Assembly: GCF_013388355.1 (NCBI RefSeq)
Contig: NZ_CP058246.1
Location: 1,240,001 to 1,304,000, forward strand
Source of the DNA: Flavobacterium sp. LPB0248
GTDB taxonomy: Bacteria > Bacteroidota > Bacteroidia > Flavobacteriales > Flavobacteriaceae
Length of the DNA stretch: 64,000 bases
Reading direction: 5' to 3'
Shown: in pieces, positions 8,524 through 16,718 of the stretch
Position numbering within the stretch: the stretch's first letter is position 1
Layout: each line of letters starts with the position of its first letter
Notes under the pieces: generated by a model
Told to the model about the DNA's origin: nothing
Seen by the model: the letters and a program-made list of their open reading frames with translations, nothing else
Databases searched by the model: none
Translations under genes and position numbers: made by a program

Positions 8524-9927
8524 TTATACGTGTAAAGCTCTATTTTCAGTTGCTGCTAAAGCTGCTTCTTTTACCGCTTCCGCGAAAGTTGGGTGCGCAT
8601 GGCTCATTCTTGAAATATCTTCAGCAGAAGCTTTAAATTCCATTGCAGTAACCGCTTCAGCAATTAAATCTGCTGTACGTGCTCCAATCATGTGAACTCC
8701 TAAAACCTCATCTGTTTTCTCATCAGCTAAGATTTTTACGAATCCGTCTAAGTCAGCACTTGCTCTTGCACGTCCTAAAGCTTTGAATGGGAAACTTCCA
8801 GATTTGTATTTCACTCCTGCAGCTTTCAATTGCTCTTCAGTTTGTCCAACTGCTGCAACTTCTGGCCAAGTGTAAACTACACCAGGAATTAAGTTGTAAT
8901 CGATATGTGGTTTTTGACCTGCTAAAATTTCAGCAACCATTACTCCTTCTTCCTCTGCTTTATGCGCTAACATCGCTCCACGAACAACATCACCGATTGC
9001 ATAGATATTCGGAACGTTAGTTTGTAAATGATCGTTTACTTCAACTTGTCCTCTATCTGAAATTTTCACTCCAGCTTTGTCAGCGTTTAATCCGTCTGTA
9101 TAAGGACGACGACCAACAGAAACTAATGAATAATCTCCTTCAAGTGTGATTGTTTCTCCTTTTGCATTTTCAGCTTGAACTACAACAGCATCACCGTTTC
9201 TTTCAACTGATTTTACTTTGTGAGAAACGTAGAATTTCATTCCTTGTTTTTTCAACACTTTAGTCAATTCTTTAGAAAGAGCACCATCCATTCCAGGAAT
9301 GATTCTGTCCATGAATTCAACTACAGAAACCTGAGCTCCTAAACGTAAGTAAACTTGTCCAAGCTCGATTCCGATAACTCCACCACCAATGATAACTAAG
9401 TGTTTTGGAACTTCTTTTAAAGCTAAAGCTTCAGTAGAAGTGATGATTCTTTCTTTATCAATTTTGATGAATGGTAAAGAAGATGGTTTTGATCCTGTAG
9501 CAATTACAGTATATTTTGCTTCGATAGTTTCAGACGTTCCGTCAGCTTTTGCAATAGCAATGTGAGTTGCATCTACGAAAGAACCTAAACCATTGAAAAC
9601 AGTAATTTTATTTTTATCCATTAGGTAGTTGATTCCACCTACTGTTTGATCTACAACAGCTTGTTTGCGTGCGATCATTTTCTCTAAATTGATTTTTACA
9701 TCTCCTGAAACTTCAATTCCGTGATCTGCAAAATGAGCAATTTCAGCATAATGATGAGAAGAAGATAATAATGCTTTTGAAGGAATACAACCTACGTTAA
9801 GGCAAGTTCCACCCAATGAATTATATTTTTCTACAATGGCAGTTTTGAAACCTAATTGTGCGCAACGAATTGCTGATACATATCCTCCAGGACCTGAACC
9901 TATAATGACTACGTCAAATGAACTCAT
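8524..9927 (-). CDS. lpdA: dihydrolipoyl dehydrogenase
   Basis: This is the E3 flavoprotein of 2-oxoacid dehydrogenase complexes; it reoxidises dihydrolipoamide with NAD+. The protein has 467 residues, the usual length. It starts with the FAD-binding GSGPGGYVSAI motif and has the redox disulfide GGTCLNVGCIPSKALL at about residues 40-55. A second dinucleotide fold has IIGGGVIGIELG, followed by NIYAIGDVVRG. The interface dyad is in MSHAHPTFAEAVKEAAL near the C-terminus. All catalytic residues are present. It is not next to other dehydrogenase-complex genes and is transcribed alone. Confidence 0.96.
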   Translation of the reverse strand: MSSFDVVIIGSGPGGYVSAIRCAQLGFKTAIVEKYNSLGGTCLNVGCIPSKALLSSSHHYAEIAHFADHGIEVSGDVKINLEKMIARKQAVVDQTVGGINYLMDKNKITVFNGLGSFVDATHIAIAKADGTSETIEAKYTVIATGSKPSSLPFIKIDKERIITSTEALALKEVPKHLVIIGGGVIGIELGQVYLRLGAQVSVVEFMDRIIPGMDGALSKELTKVLKKQGMKFYVSHKVKSVERNGDAVVVQAENAKGETITLEGDYSLVSVGRRPYTDGLNADKAGVKISDRGQVEVNDHLQTNVPNIYAIGDVVRGAMLAHKAEEEGVMVAEILAGQKPHIDYNLIPGVVYTWPEVAAVGQTEEQLKAAGVKYKSGSFPFKALGRARASADLDGFVKILADEKTDEVLGVHMIGARTADLIAEAVTAMEFKASAEDISRMSHAHPTFAEAVKEAALAATENRALHV

Positions 9928-10107
9928 AGTAATTTGTTTTTATTTTAGCGGTTACAAAATTAAGCAATAAAGTTCTGTTTAAGGTTTAAATTTCAATGTT
10001 TTTTGTGTGAAATATTAGCCTGTTTTAGTAGAAAAGAATGTTAAGATTGTATAATCCCGCAATCCCGATGACTATCGGGAGCAGCGCCGCAAAGTTTATA
10101 TGCAAGC

Positions 10108-10208
10108 TTGTCATTCTGAGGAACGAAGAATCACACTAGAAGTTCCACATGCAAAATCACCAATCTTTGTAGAGTTCCGTGTGTGATCCTTCGTTCCTCA
10201 GGATGACA
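10108..10208. repeat. 101-bp inverted repeat (family C)
   Basis: Left arm TTGTCATTCTGAGGAACGAA continues to GAATCACAC (10136). The right arm (10181-10208) is its reverse complement with two changes in about 29. A 44-bp loop lies between them. The structure resembles the REP-like intergenic elements seen in many Bacteroidota genomes. Confidence 0.8.
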
Positions 10209-10213
10209 AACTG

Positions 10214-10258
10214 GACGTTAGACGCACTTCAGTGCGTCTCTACAAAAAAACCTTTGAA
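10214..10258. repeat. interspersed repeat (family F), copy 1
   Basis: GTTAGACGCACTTCAGTGCG followed by TCTCTACAAAAAAACCTTTG. The GACGCACT/AGTGCGTC part is a hairpin. A second copy with the same flanks lies at 50294-50338. Confidence 0.7.
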
Positions 10259-10287
10259 CCTTTGTAACTCTGAACCTTTGTAACTCC

Positions 10288-10746
10288 TTAAAAAGAAATA
10301 ACCGTAGAGTTCTTCACTTCACTAATCATAAACATGCTTTGTGTACTTCCAATATGCTGTAATGACGTTAATTTTGTGACTAAAAACTCTCTATACGCCT
10401 CCATATCTTTTACTAAGACTTTCAGAATATAATCGTAATCACCACTTACGTGATGGCACTCCAAAACTTCGTTGAGTTTAATGACTTCGCTTTCGAATTT
10501 AGTTAAGAATTCTTTAGTGTGCTGGATCAATTTTAAGTGGCAGAAAACCACAAAACCTTTCTCAATTTTAGATTTATCGACTAAGGCAACATAGTTTTTT
10601 ATTATGCCTTCGCGCTCTAATTTCTTGATTCTTTCATATACTGCTGTAACAGAAAGACCTAGTTTTAAGGATAATTCTTTGGTTGTTTTTTTACTATCGG
10701 TTTGAAGTAAAACCAAGAGTTTTTTATCTGTAGCGTCTAAAGTCAT
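10288..10746 (-). CDS. Lrp/AsnC family transcriptional regulator
   Basis: This is a 152-residue feast/famine regulator. The N-terminal winged helix-turn-helix (about residues 1-60) has the family pattern LDATDKKLLVLLQ...LSLKLGLSVTAVYERIKKLEREGII. The C-terminal RAM/effector domain (about residues 65-140) has HHVSGDYDYILKVLVKDMEAY. Regulators of this type bind amino acids. The gene is divergent from the Cys/Met-metabolism PLP enzyme at 11077, so control of that gene and of itself is a reasonable inference. The specific effector is not known. Confidence 0.9.
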   Translation of the reverse strand: MTLDATDKKLLVLLQTDSKKTTKELSLKLGLSVTAVYERIKKLEREGIIKNYVALVDKSKIEKGFVVFCHLKLIQHTKEFLTKFESEVIKLNEVLECHHVSGDYDYILKVLVKDMEAYREFLVTKLTSLQHIGSTQSMFMISEVKNSTVISF

Positions 10747-10969
10747 TTTTAGTTGATGGTTTTTGGTTGATAGTTGATGGCTATTAAAAAGAAATAAAAT
10801 CTACTGAATTGCAATTTTAGAATCAAATTTAGATTAAAAATCATTATAAAATCATATTTATAGTTTTAAAATCTAATTATTAAACTAGCAGTTGATTAAT
10901 TTTCTTATTAGATCTTATTTTGAATAGAATTTCTTTTGAAAATGGATGCCCTAGCCCTGCTATCCGTTT

Positions 10970-11021
10970 CAAGTTTCAGGCTTCAAGTTTCAGGTTGTTG
11001 GAACTTGAAGCCTGAAACTTG
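10970..11021. repeat. perfect 20-bp inverted repeat upstream of the PLP enzyme
   Basis: CAAGTTTCAGGCTTCAAGTT (10970-10989) is followed, after a 12-nt loop, by its exact reverse complement (11002-11021). It ends 55 bp before the start of the PLP enzyme gene. Just upstream, GATGCCCTAGCCCTGCTATCCG (10946-10967) is a shrunken copy of the repeat at 23263-23346. Confidence 0.8.
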
Positions 11022-11076
11022 ACCCGAGGCTGAAAGCCGAATGGACGAAGCAAACAAAACAAAAAAACTAACTAAT

Positions 11077-12321
11077 ATGAAAAACTTCAACCCAGCAGAT
11101 AAAATTCAAGATTTGCAGTACTTTGGTGAATTTGGCGGTGTGAATCCGTCGATTTCTGATTCTTCGACTTATACTTTTCTTTCGGCCAAAACTATGTTTG
11201 ATACTTTTGAAGGTAACATGGAAGGCTGTTATTTGTATTCGCGCCATTCGTCTCCAAGTAATTTATATTTAGACCAGGCTTTAGCGGCGATGGAAGGAAC
11301 AGAAACGGCAAATGTTTCGGCTTCGGGAATGGGCGCAATCACTCCTACTCTTTTGCAATTGTGCGGTGCGGGCGACCATATTGTTTCGAGCAGAACTATT
11401 TATGGTGGAACTTATGCTTTCCTTAAAAACTTTACACCAAGATTCGGAATTGAAACAAGCTTTGTTGATATCACTAAACTAGACGTTGTAGAAGCTGCGA
11501 TTACTTCTAAAACCAAAGTTTTGTATTGCGAAACAGTTAGCAATCCGTTACTTGAAGTGGCTGATATTGCTGGTTTGGCGCAAATTGCTAAAAAGTATAA
11601 TTTGAAACTGGTGGTCGATAATACATTTTCTCCTTTATCTGTTTCTCCTGCAAAATTAGGCGCTGATATCGTCATTCATAGTTTGACCAAATATATTAAC
11701 GGAAGCAGTGATACGGTTGGCGGAGTAACTTGTGCTTCTAAAGAATTTATTAATTCATTGAAGAATGTAAATTCTGGAGCGAGTATGCTTTTGGGGCCAA
11801 CAATGGATAGTTTGCGTTCGGCAAGTGTCATGAAAAACTTGAGAACACTTCATATTAGAATCAAACAGCACAGTCATAATGCGCATTTTTTGGCTGATCA
11901 GTTTGAGAAAGACGGTTTAAAAACGGTTTATCCGGGTTTAAAAAGCCATCCAAGTCACGAATTGTACAAAACGATGATTAATCCTGAATATGGTTTTGGG
12001 GGAATGCTGACAATTGATGTCGGAACTTTAGCAAAAGCAAATGAATTAATGGAATTGATGCAGGAACGCAATTTAGGTTATTTGGCTGTTAGTTTAGGTT
12101 TTTACAAAACGCTTTTTAGTGCGCCTGGAACCTCAACTTCGAGCGAAATTCCATTGGAAGAACAGAAAGAAATGGGATTAACAGACGGTTTAATTCGTTT
12201 TTCTATTGGTTTGGATAATGATATTGACCGCACTTACCAAATGATGAAACAATGTATGGTTGAACTTGGAATTTTGAATGCTGGAAAGGTTCGTAAGGAA
12301 GCTATTAAAGAGATTCATTAA
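11077..12321 (+). CDS. Cys/Met metabolism PLP-dependent enzyme
   Basis: This is a fold-type I PLP enzyme of the gamma-lyase / sulfhydrylase family (about 414 aa). Visible family blocks are YSRHSSPSNLYLDQALAAMEG, SASGMGAITPTLLQL, RTIYGGTYAFL, VDNTFSPL and the PLP-lysine motif HSLTKYINGSSD. Homologues are often called methionine gamma-lyase. However, the cysteine that follows YG in classical enzymes of that kind is Gly here (YGGT), so cystathionine lyase or O-acetylhomoserine sulfhydrylase activity is equally possible. The start is set at MKNFNPADKIQDL; twelve extra upstream codons from 11041 are possible but run towards the inverted repeat. The gene is divergent from the Lrp-type regulator, which likely controls it. 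Confidence 0.88.
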   Translation: MKNFNPADKIQDLQYFGEFGGVNPSISDSSTYTFLSAKTMFDTFEGNMEGCYLYSRHSSPSNLYLDQALAAMEGTETANVSASGMGAITPTLLQLCGAGDHIVSSRTIYGGTYAFLKNFTPRFGIETSFVDITKLDVVEAAITSKTKVLYCETVSNPLLEVADIAGLAQIAKKYNLKLVVDNTFSPLSVSPAKLGADIVIHSLTKYINGSSDTVGGVTCASKEFINSLKNVNSGASMLLGPTMDSLRSASVMKNLRTLHIRIKQHSHNAHFLADQFEKDGLKTVYPGLKSHPSHELYKTMINPEYGFGGMLTIDVGTLAKANELMELMQERNLGYLAVSLGFYKTLFSAPGTSTSSEIPLEEQKEMGLTDGLIRFSIGLDNDIDRTYQMMKQCMVELGILNAGKVRKEAIKEIH

Positions 12322-12326
12322 AAACT

Positions 12327-12416
12327 TTTCTCACGCAGATTTGGCGAATTATGCCGATGCATTATCGAAATCTACAATGATAATCTGCTAAATCTGCACA
12401 ATCTGCGCGAGAAAAA
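12327..12416. repeat. interspersed inverted repeat (family B), copy 1
   Basis: TTTCTCACGCAGATTTGGCG on the left is answered by CTAAATCTGCACAATCTGCG and CGAGAAAA on the right. The second copy is at 20061-20163. It sits directly after the PLP enzyme stop. Confidence 0.7.
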
Positions 12417-12449
12417 CATTCACTATAAAAACAAAACATTCCTCTATAA

Positions 12450-12513
12450 TAAATTTGCACATTTTTTATTAGTTTGTTTGAATCCGCTGGAGATCTCTCT
12501 AGCGGATTTTTTT
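12450..12513 (+). ncRNA. possible short transcript ending at a terminator
   Basis: TAAATTTGCAC (12450-12460) matches the -7 box and initiation context of the tRNA promoters in this window. It is followed only about 20 nt later by a clear terminator, AATCCGCT (12481-12488) / AGCGGATT (12501-12508) with a T run. No good -33 box is seen, so this may simply be the terminator of the upstream PLP enzyme gene. Confidence 0.3.
12481..12513 (+). terminator. terminator downstream of the PLP enzyme gene
   Basis: An AATCCGCT / AGCGGATT stem with a 12-nt loop is followed by seven T. Confidence 0.82.
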
Positions 12514-12626
12514 ATTTACAAACTCATTTACAACAACTTAAAAACACAAAAAACAGATTTCTTATTAAAACCTAACAAATTTTATGATTAAAGTTTGTTA
12601 ACTCATTATTTCAGATAAAGTTTTAA

Positions 12627-12646
12627 ACACTAAAACGTTGTAGTAA
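12627..12646. promoter_or_regulatory. LacI-type operator upstream of the GH57 gene
   Basis: ACACTAAAACGTTGTAGTAA matches 17 of 20 positions of the perfect palindrome TTACTAAAACGTTTTAGTAA found in front of susC at 57548 and, with one change, in front of lacI at 58676. It lies 88-107 bp before the GH57 start codon. The central AACGTT is the usual core of LacI-family operators. Confidence 0.65.
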
Positions 12647-12733
12647 TTGAATTACAAATTATTATATATTTTCAATGTTAATAAAATATACTTTTATCAA
12701 AAATTTAACCACTTAACTAAACAAAATGAAATT

Positions 12734-15700
12734 ATGAAGAAAAACCTACTTTTATTTTACACCCTGCTTTTTTTCCCCATTGCATTTCTGCAGGCGCAAG
12801 TAAACACTTCTTATTTATGGCATTTGCACCAGCCAACTTATTGGGGAGATGTGAGCAAAAAAAATCCAAACCGATACCAAATCGTAAAAGAGTCTCAAGA
12901 TTTAAAAATGTCTGGTGCTAATAATGACAAAAACGGACTGGCTCACCCAACAAACAATCTTGAAGAAATTTTTGGAGCAGGCGATCGAGTTGCTGCCTAT
13001 CAATTTGCGCCAAAAAATGCTATTAATTCGATTCGCGATTTGGCCAAAGCTGGGGCACAAATTACTTATGGCGGTTCTTTGATGGAAAATGTTAACGAAT
13101 TGGCCCAAGCAAATCAATGGGGCTATTCGAATTCTTGGACACAGAATATTAAAGATGCAAAAGCTTGGAAAACTTCTGGCGGATTTTCTCGTATGGAAGT
13201 AGTTTCTTTTACGATGCATCATGCACTTTCTCCTTTGTTAAGCGACGAAGCTTTGAAGAAAGAAATAAAAGCACATCAATATTATAGCGCTCAATTATTT
13301 GGATCTCATGATTCTAAAGGATATTGGCCAGCAGAATGTGCTTTTTCTGAAAGAATTATAAAAACCCTTACAGAATGTGGTATAGAATGGTCTGTAATTG
13401 CAAATAGCCATTTATCGAGAACCTTGGCCGATTATCCTATAAAGTATGGTTCTGGCGGAACTATGTGTGATCTTCCAAATAAAGCAGATCAGGTAGAAAC
13501 TCTTGGTGGTACTTGGTTTTCTGCTCAGAAAGATGCTCGTGGCGGACAGTTTGCTGTGCCATACTCTTATCTTCCTTACAAAGCAAAATATGTTGATCCA
13601 GAAACTGCTCAGGAATATAAAATCACGGTAGTCCCAATGGCTGATTATGAAAGCTACGAAGATGGATATGCCACAATTGGCACTTCTTTAATTGCGCCAA
13701 TTGTTGCAAAGGCATCCACTTCACCTCGACCTCCACTTGTATTATTTGCTCATGATGGCGATAATGCTTGGGGTGGCGGATCGTCTTATTACAACGAATC
13801 GGTAACAGGATTCTCTCACGCATCATCTGCCAATGGGAATATTGCAACTACGATTCCGCAATATTTATATGATAATCCAGTTCCCGAATCGGCAGTTGTG
13901 CACGTTGAAGATGGTGCATGGGTAAATGCCGATGGCGATTTTGGACATCCACAGTTTACCAATTGGTTATGGCCTTTCTTTGATCCAGTTTCAAAAAAAT
14001 TCAACCCAAATGGATGGACTGAAGATATGATGAATCAAGCTATAACAACAGCTGGAGAAAATCATGCTATTATGGCCGAGCAACTGGAAGGAAGCAATTT
14101 AAGAATGAGCGAGATTGTAAACCCGACATCGGCTATAAGTCCTGCTGAAAAAGCATGGCATTTCTTAATGGCGGGCTATGACAGTGGAAATGCTTATTAT
14201 GGATTAGCAGAAGATCTTGAAATAAAAACGACACTTGCTGTTAATCGATGCGTACAATTTGCAAAACCTACTTTGGATGCTCATCCTGGAGTAGATAATA
14301 CAAAACCATCTGTATTTATTCCGCAACGCTGGCCGTACAATCCTGGCGAAAAAGGATATGGAGCGCCTTACGCTTACAAAGATTTCTTAAACTCTGCAGA
14401 TTTTACTGTCTATACTTTTGCATATGATGTGAGCGGTATTGAAAAGGCAGAATTAAAATATAGAATTGATGCCGATGGAAAAAATAATCTTAACTCCAAT
14501 CAAAATGAAACATATGCGGGTGGTAATGAAGTAGGAAGCTGGATAACGCTGCCAATGGCTGAACGAGTATTCCCGAAAGGAAATGTTACCAATAATCCGC
14601 AGGCAGATTTATACATGCTTCCAGATGTAATTGCTAATCAATATTCTGCTGAAATTGCAGGAATATCAGAAAAATTATTAGACTACTATGTCGAAGTAAC
14701 CGATAAAAAAGGAAATACCACTAAATCTAAAATTCAGCATGTTTGGGTTGGGAAAAATTTAGATGTTGCTCCAAAAATCGCTTTTACTCCAGAAGCTGGA
14801 AACTCAACTACAGCTATAGATGTTACCATTACAGCAACAGATAGCACAGACCCAAAACCTAAATTGTATTATACATTTGATGGTTCTACTCCAACTCTAA
14901 CTTCGGCAGTTGCTGAGTCTACAAAAACTATTAATATTACACAAACTACAACTATAAAAGCCTTTGCAGTAGACAAGGATGGAAACCAATCTGATATTGT
15001 CACCAAAACGTATACTATTGGTGCAATTCCTGAATTTACAGTTTATTTTAAAAAACCTGCCAACTGGAATTCTGCTGTAAAAATATATTATTGGTTGCCA
15101 ACAGGAACCGCTCCTGCAGTAACTTATCCAGGAGTTGCAATGACTCAGGATTGTGGAGATTGGTACAAATACACTTTTCCATCTACGGTAAGCGCTTCCA
15201 ATTTATTATTTAATGATGGTTCGTTAAAAACGGGTGATTTAAATGCAACTGGTGGAATCAAATTTTATGATAATGGCTGGTTAAGCGGTGAACCAGCAAA
15301 TAGATGCCCTTCTGTCGCCCCCGATTTTACATTTTCGCAAGCAGGAGGAAATTTTACTACAGGAACCACTTTAAACGTAACTTTAACAGCAAACGAAAGT
15401 GCTTCGGTAATTTATTATACTCTTGACGGAACAGTTCCAACTACAGCTTCCTCATCTTCTGTGGGTTCAAAAACAATTGCAATAAACAGCACAACAACGC
15501 TCAAAGCTTTTGTCAAAAATGCCGCAGGAATTAATTCTGCCATAAAAACAGAAACATATACTTTTAGTACCGCAGCTGCTTTTACTGTATATTTCAAAAA
15601 ACCAGCTAATTGGAATTCTGCTGTTAAAATTTATTATTGGTCACCAACAGGAACTGCCCCTGCTGTAACTTATCCCGGAGTTGCAATGACTCAAGATTGC

Positions 15701-16663
15701 GGAGATTGGTATAAATATACTTTTCCGTCAACAGTAAGCGCTTCCAATTTATTGTTTAATGATGGAAATTTAAAAACTGGAGATTTAAGCACTACCGCAG
15801 GAATTAAATTTTATGATTCTGGTTGGCTAAGTGGTGAACCAGCCAATAGATGTCCTGTTATTGCTCCAGATTTTACAAACTCTAAACCTGGCGGAACATT
15901 TACAACAGGAACGACTGTTAATGTTATTCTAACGGCAAATGAAACGACTTCAACTTTGTATTATACTTTAGATGGAACAACTCCTACTACAAGCTCTACG
16001 TCGGCAATTGGAAGTAAATCATTTGCTTTTACGGCAAATACAACTTTAAAAGCATTTGTGGTCAACTTAGCGGGAGTAGCTTCATCTGTAAAAACAGAAG
16101 TTTACACTTTTGCTGCCGTTCCAACGCTTACTGTTTATTTTAAACCTCCAACAAACTGGACAGGCGCTCCAAAAGTACATTACTGGAATGCTGTTCCAAC
16201 AGGAAGTGTTGCTAATACAACGTGGCCAGGCGTAACAATGACAGCCGATACAAATGGTTTTTACAAATACACCATTTCGGGACCAACTTCTATAAATGTA
16301 ATTTTCAATAATGGCTCAAGCGGTTCAGCAAATCAAACTGCCGACTTGCTAAATAAAACTGATGGCTACTCTTACACATGGGGATCAACTACCTCAAAAA
16401 TGGCAATTAATGCCGATACCCAAAAAGAAGAAGAAACCTTTGCTGTACGCCTTTATCCAAATCCTGTAAGCCAGACCTTGCAAGTAAACTCTACCATTGC
16501 AATAAGTGAGTATACCATAATTTCTGCACAAGGAAGCATCGTTCAGGAAGGAAAATCTAATACTAGCACTATTGATGTAAGCCGTCTAAGTTCTGGATTG
16601 TATTTTATTACTATTCGTCTAGAAAATGGCGTAGAAACTATGCAAAAGATTGTAAAAAAATAA
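12734..16663 (+). CDS. secreted GH57 glycosidase with three starch-binding-like modules and a T9SS sorting domain
   Basis: This 1309-residue protein is predicted to cut alpha-glucans outside the cell. A signal peptide (MKKNLLLFYTLLFFPIAFLQ, cut after AQA-like AQ) is followed by the GH57 catalytic domain with HLHQPTY at residues 30-36, the likely nucleophile E201 in YWPAECAF, and HDGDNAW at residues 340-346. After a beta-rich region come alternating modules: chitobiase-C-terminal-like repeats (about 678-765, 860-947 and 1044-1127) and modules resembling CBM26 (about 767-858, 949-1042 and 1130-1222). The last 75 residues (YPNPVSQTLQV ... GLYFITI ... KIVKK) are a type IX secretion C-terminal domain. 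Start: an in-frame ATG at 12647 adds 29 residues without a signal and overlaps the operator region. A LacI-type operator lies just upstream. Confidence 0.9.
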   Translation: MKKNLLLFYTLLFFPIAFLQAQVNTSYLWHLHQPTYWGDVSKKNPNRYQIVKESQDLKMSGANNDKNGLAHPTNNLEEIFGAGDRVAAYQFAPKNAINSIRDLAKAGAQITYGGSLMENVNELAQANQWGYSNSWTQNIKDAKAWKTSGGFSRMEVVSFTMHHALSPLLSDEALKKEIKAHQYYSAQLFGSHDSKGYWPAECAFSERIIKTLTECGIEWSVIANSHLSRTLADYPIKYGSGGTMCDLPNKADQVETLGGTWFSAQKDARGGQFAVPYSYLPYKAKYVDPETAQEYKITVVPMADYESYEDGYATIGTSLIAPIVAKASTSPRPPLVLFAHDGDNAWGGGSSYYNESVTGFSHASSANGNIATTIPQYLYDNPVPESAVVHVEDGAWVNADGDFGHPQFTNWLWPFFDPVSKKFNPNGWTEDMMNQAITTAGENHAIMAEQLEGSNLRMSEIVNPTSAISPAEKAWHFLMAGYDSGNAYYGLAEDLEIKTTLAVNRCVQFAKPTLDAHPGVDNTKPSVFIPQRWPYNPGEKGYGAPYAYKDFLNSADFTVYTFAYDVSGIEKAELKYRIDADGKNNLNSNQNETYAGGNEVGSWITLPMAERVFPKGNVTNNPQADLYMLPDVIANQYSAEIAGISEKLLDYYVEVTDKKGNTTKSKIQHVWVGKNLDVAPKIAFTPEAGNSTTAIDVTITATDSTDPKPKLYYTFDGSTPTLTSAVAESTKTINITQTTTIKAFAVDKDGNQSDIVTKTYTIGAIPEFTVYFKKPANWNSAVKIYYWLPTGTAPAVTYPGVAMTQDCGDWYKYTFPSTVSASNLLFNDGSLKTGDLNATGGIKFYDNGWLSGEPANRCPSVAPDFTFSQAGGNFTTGTTLNVTLTANESASVIYYTLDGTVPTTASSSSVGSKTIAINSTTTLKAFVKNAAGINSAIKTETYTFSTAAAFTVYFKKPANWNSAVKIYYWSPTGTAPAVTYPGVAMTQDCGDWYKYTFPSTVSASNLLFNDGNLKTGDLSTTAGIKFYDSGWLSGEPANRCPVIAPDFTNSKPGGTFTTGTTVNVILTANETTSTLYYTLDGTTPTTSSTSAIGSKSFAFTANTTLKAFVVNLAGVASSVKTEVYTFAAVPTLTVYFKPPTNWTGAPKVHYWNAVPTGSVANTTWPGVTMTADTNGFYKYTISGPTSINVIFNNGSSGSANQTADLLNKTDGYSYTWGSTTSKMAINADTQKEEETFAVRLYPNPVSQTLQVNSTIAISEYTIISAQGSIVQEGKSNTSTIDVSRLSSGLYFITIRLENGVETMQKIVKK
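15030..15860 (+). repeat. intragenic duplication of a CBM module
   Basis: The stretches 15036-15310 and about 15583-15860 encode nearly the same 92 residues (six differences), starting FTVYFKKPANWNSAVKIYYW. Many codons differ silently between them. A third, diverged copy starts near 16130. Confidence 0.85.
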
Positions 16664-16677
16664 GATTACTTTAATTT

Positions 16678-16714
16678 AAAAAGCCGTTCTGAATAACTTC
16701 AAAACGGCTTTTTG
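16678..16714. terminator. bidirectional terminator between the GH57 and DUF695 genes
   Basis: AAAAAGCCGTT and AACGGCTTTTT form a stem between two convergent genes, with T runs on both strands. Confidence 0.85.
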
Positions 16715-16718
16715 TACT

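Larger units (their letters stand above)
9928..10287. other. repeat-rich intergenic region
   Basis: The 360 bp between lpdA and the Lrp-type gene holds no gene. It contains a palindromic CCCGATGACTATCGGG (10064-10079), the long inverted repeat at 10108-10208, a TAGACGCACTTCAGTGCGTCT hairpin copy (10216-10236) and a tract of AACCTTTG-type simple repeats (10250-10287). Confidence 0.8.
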
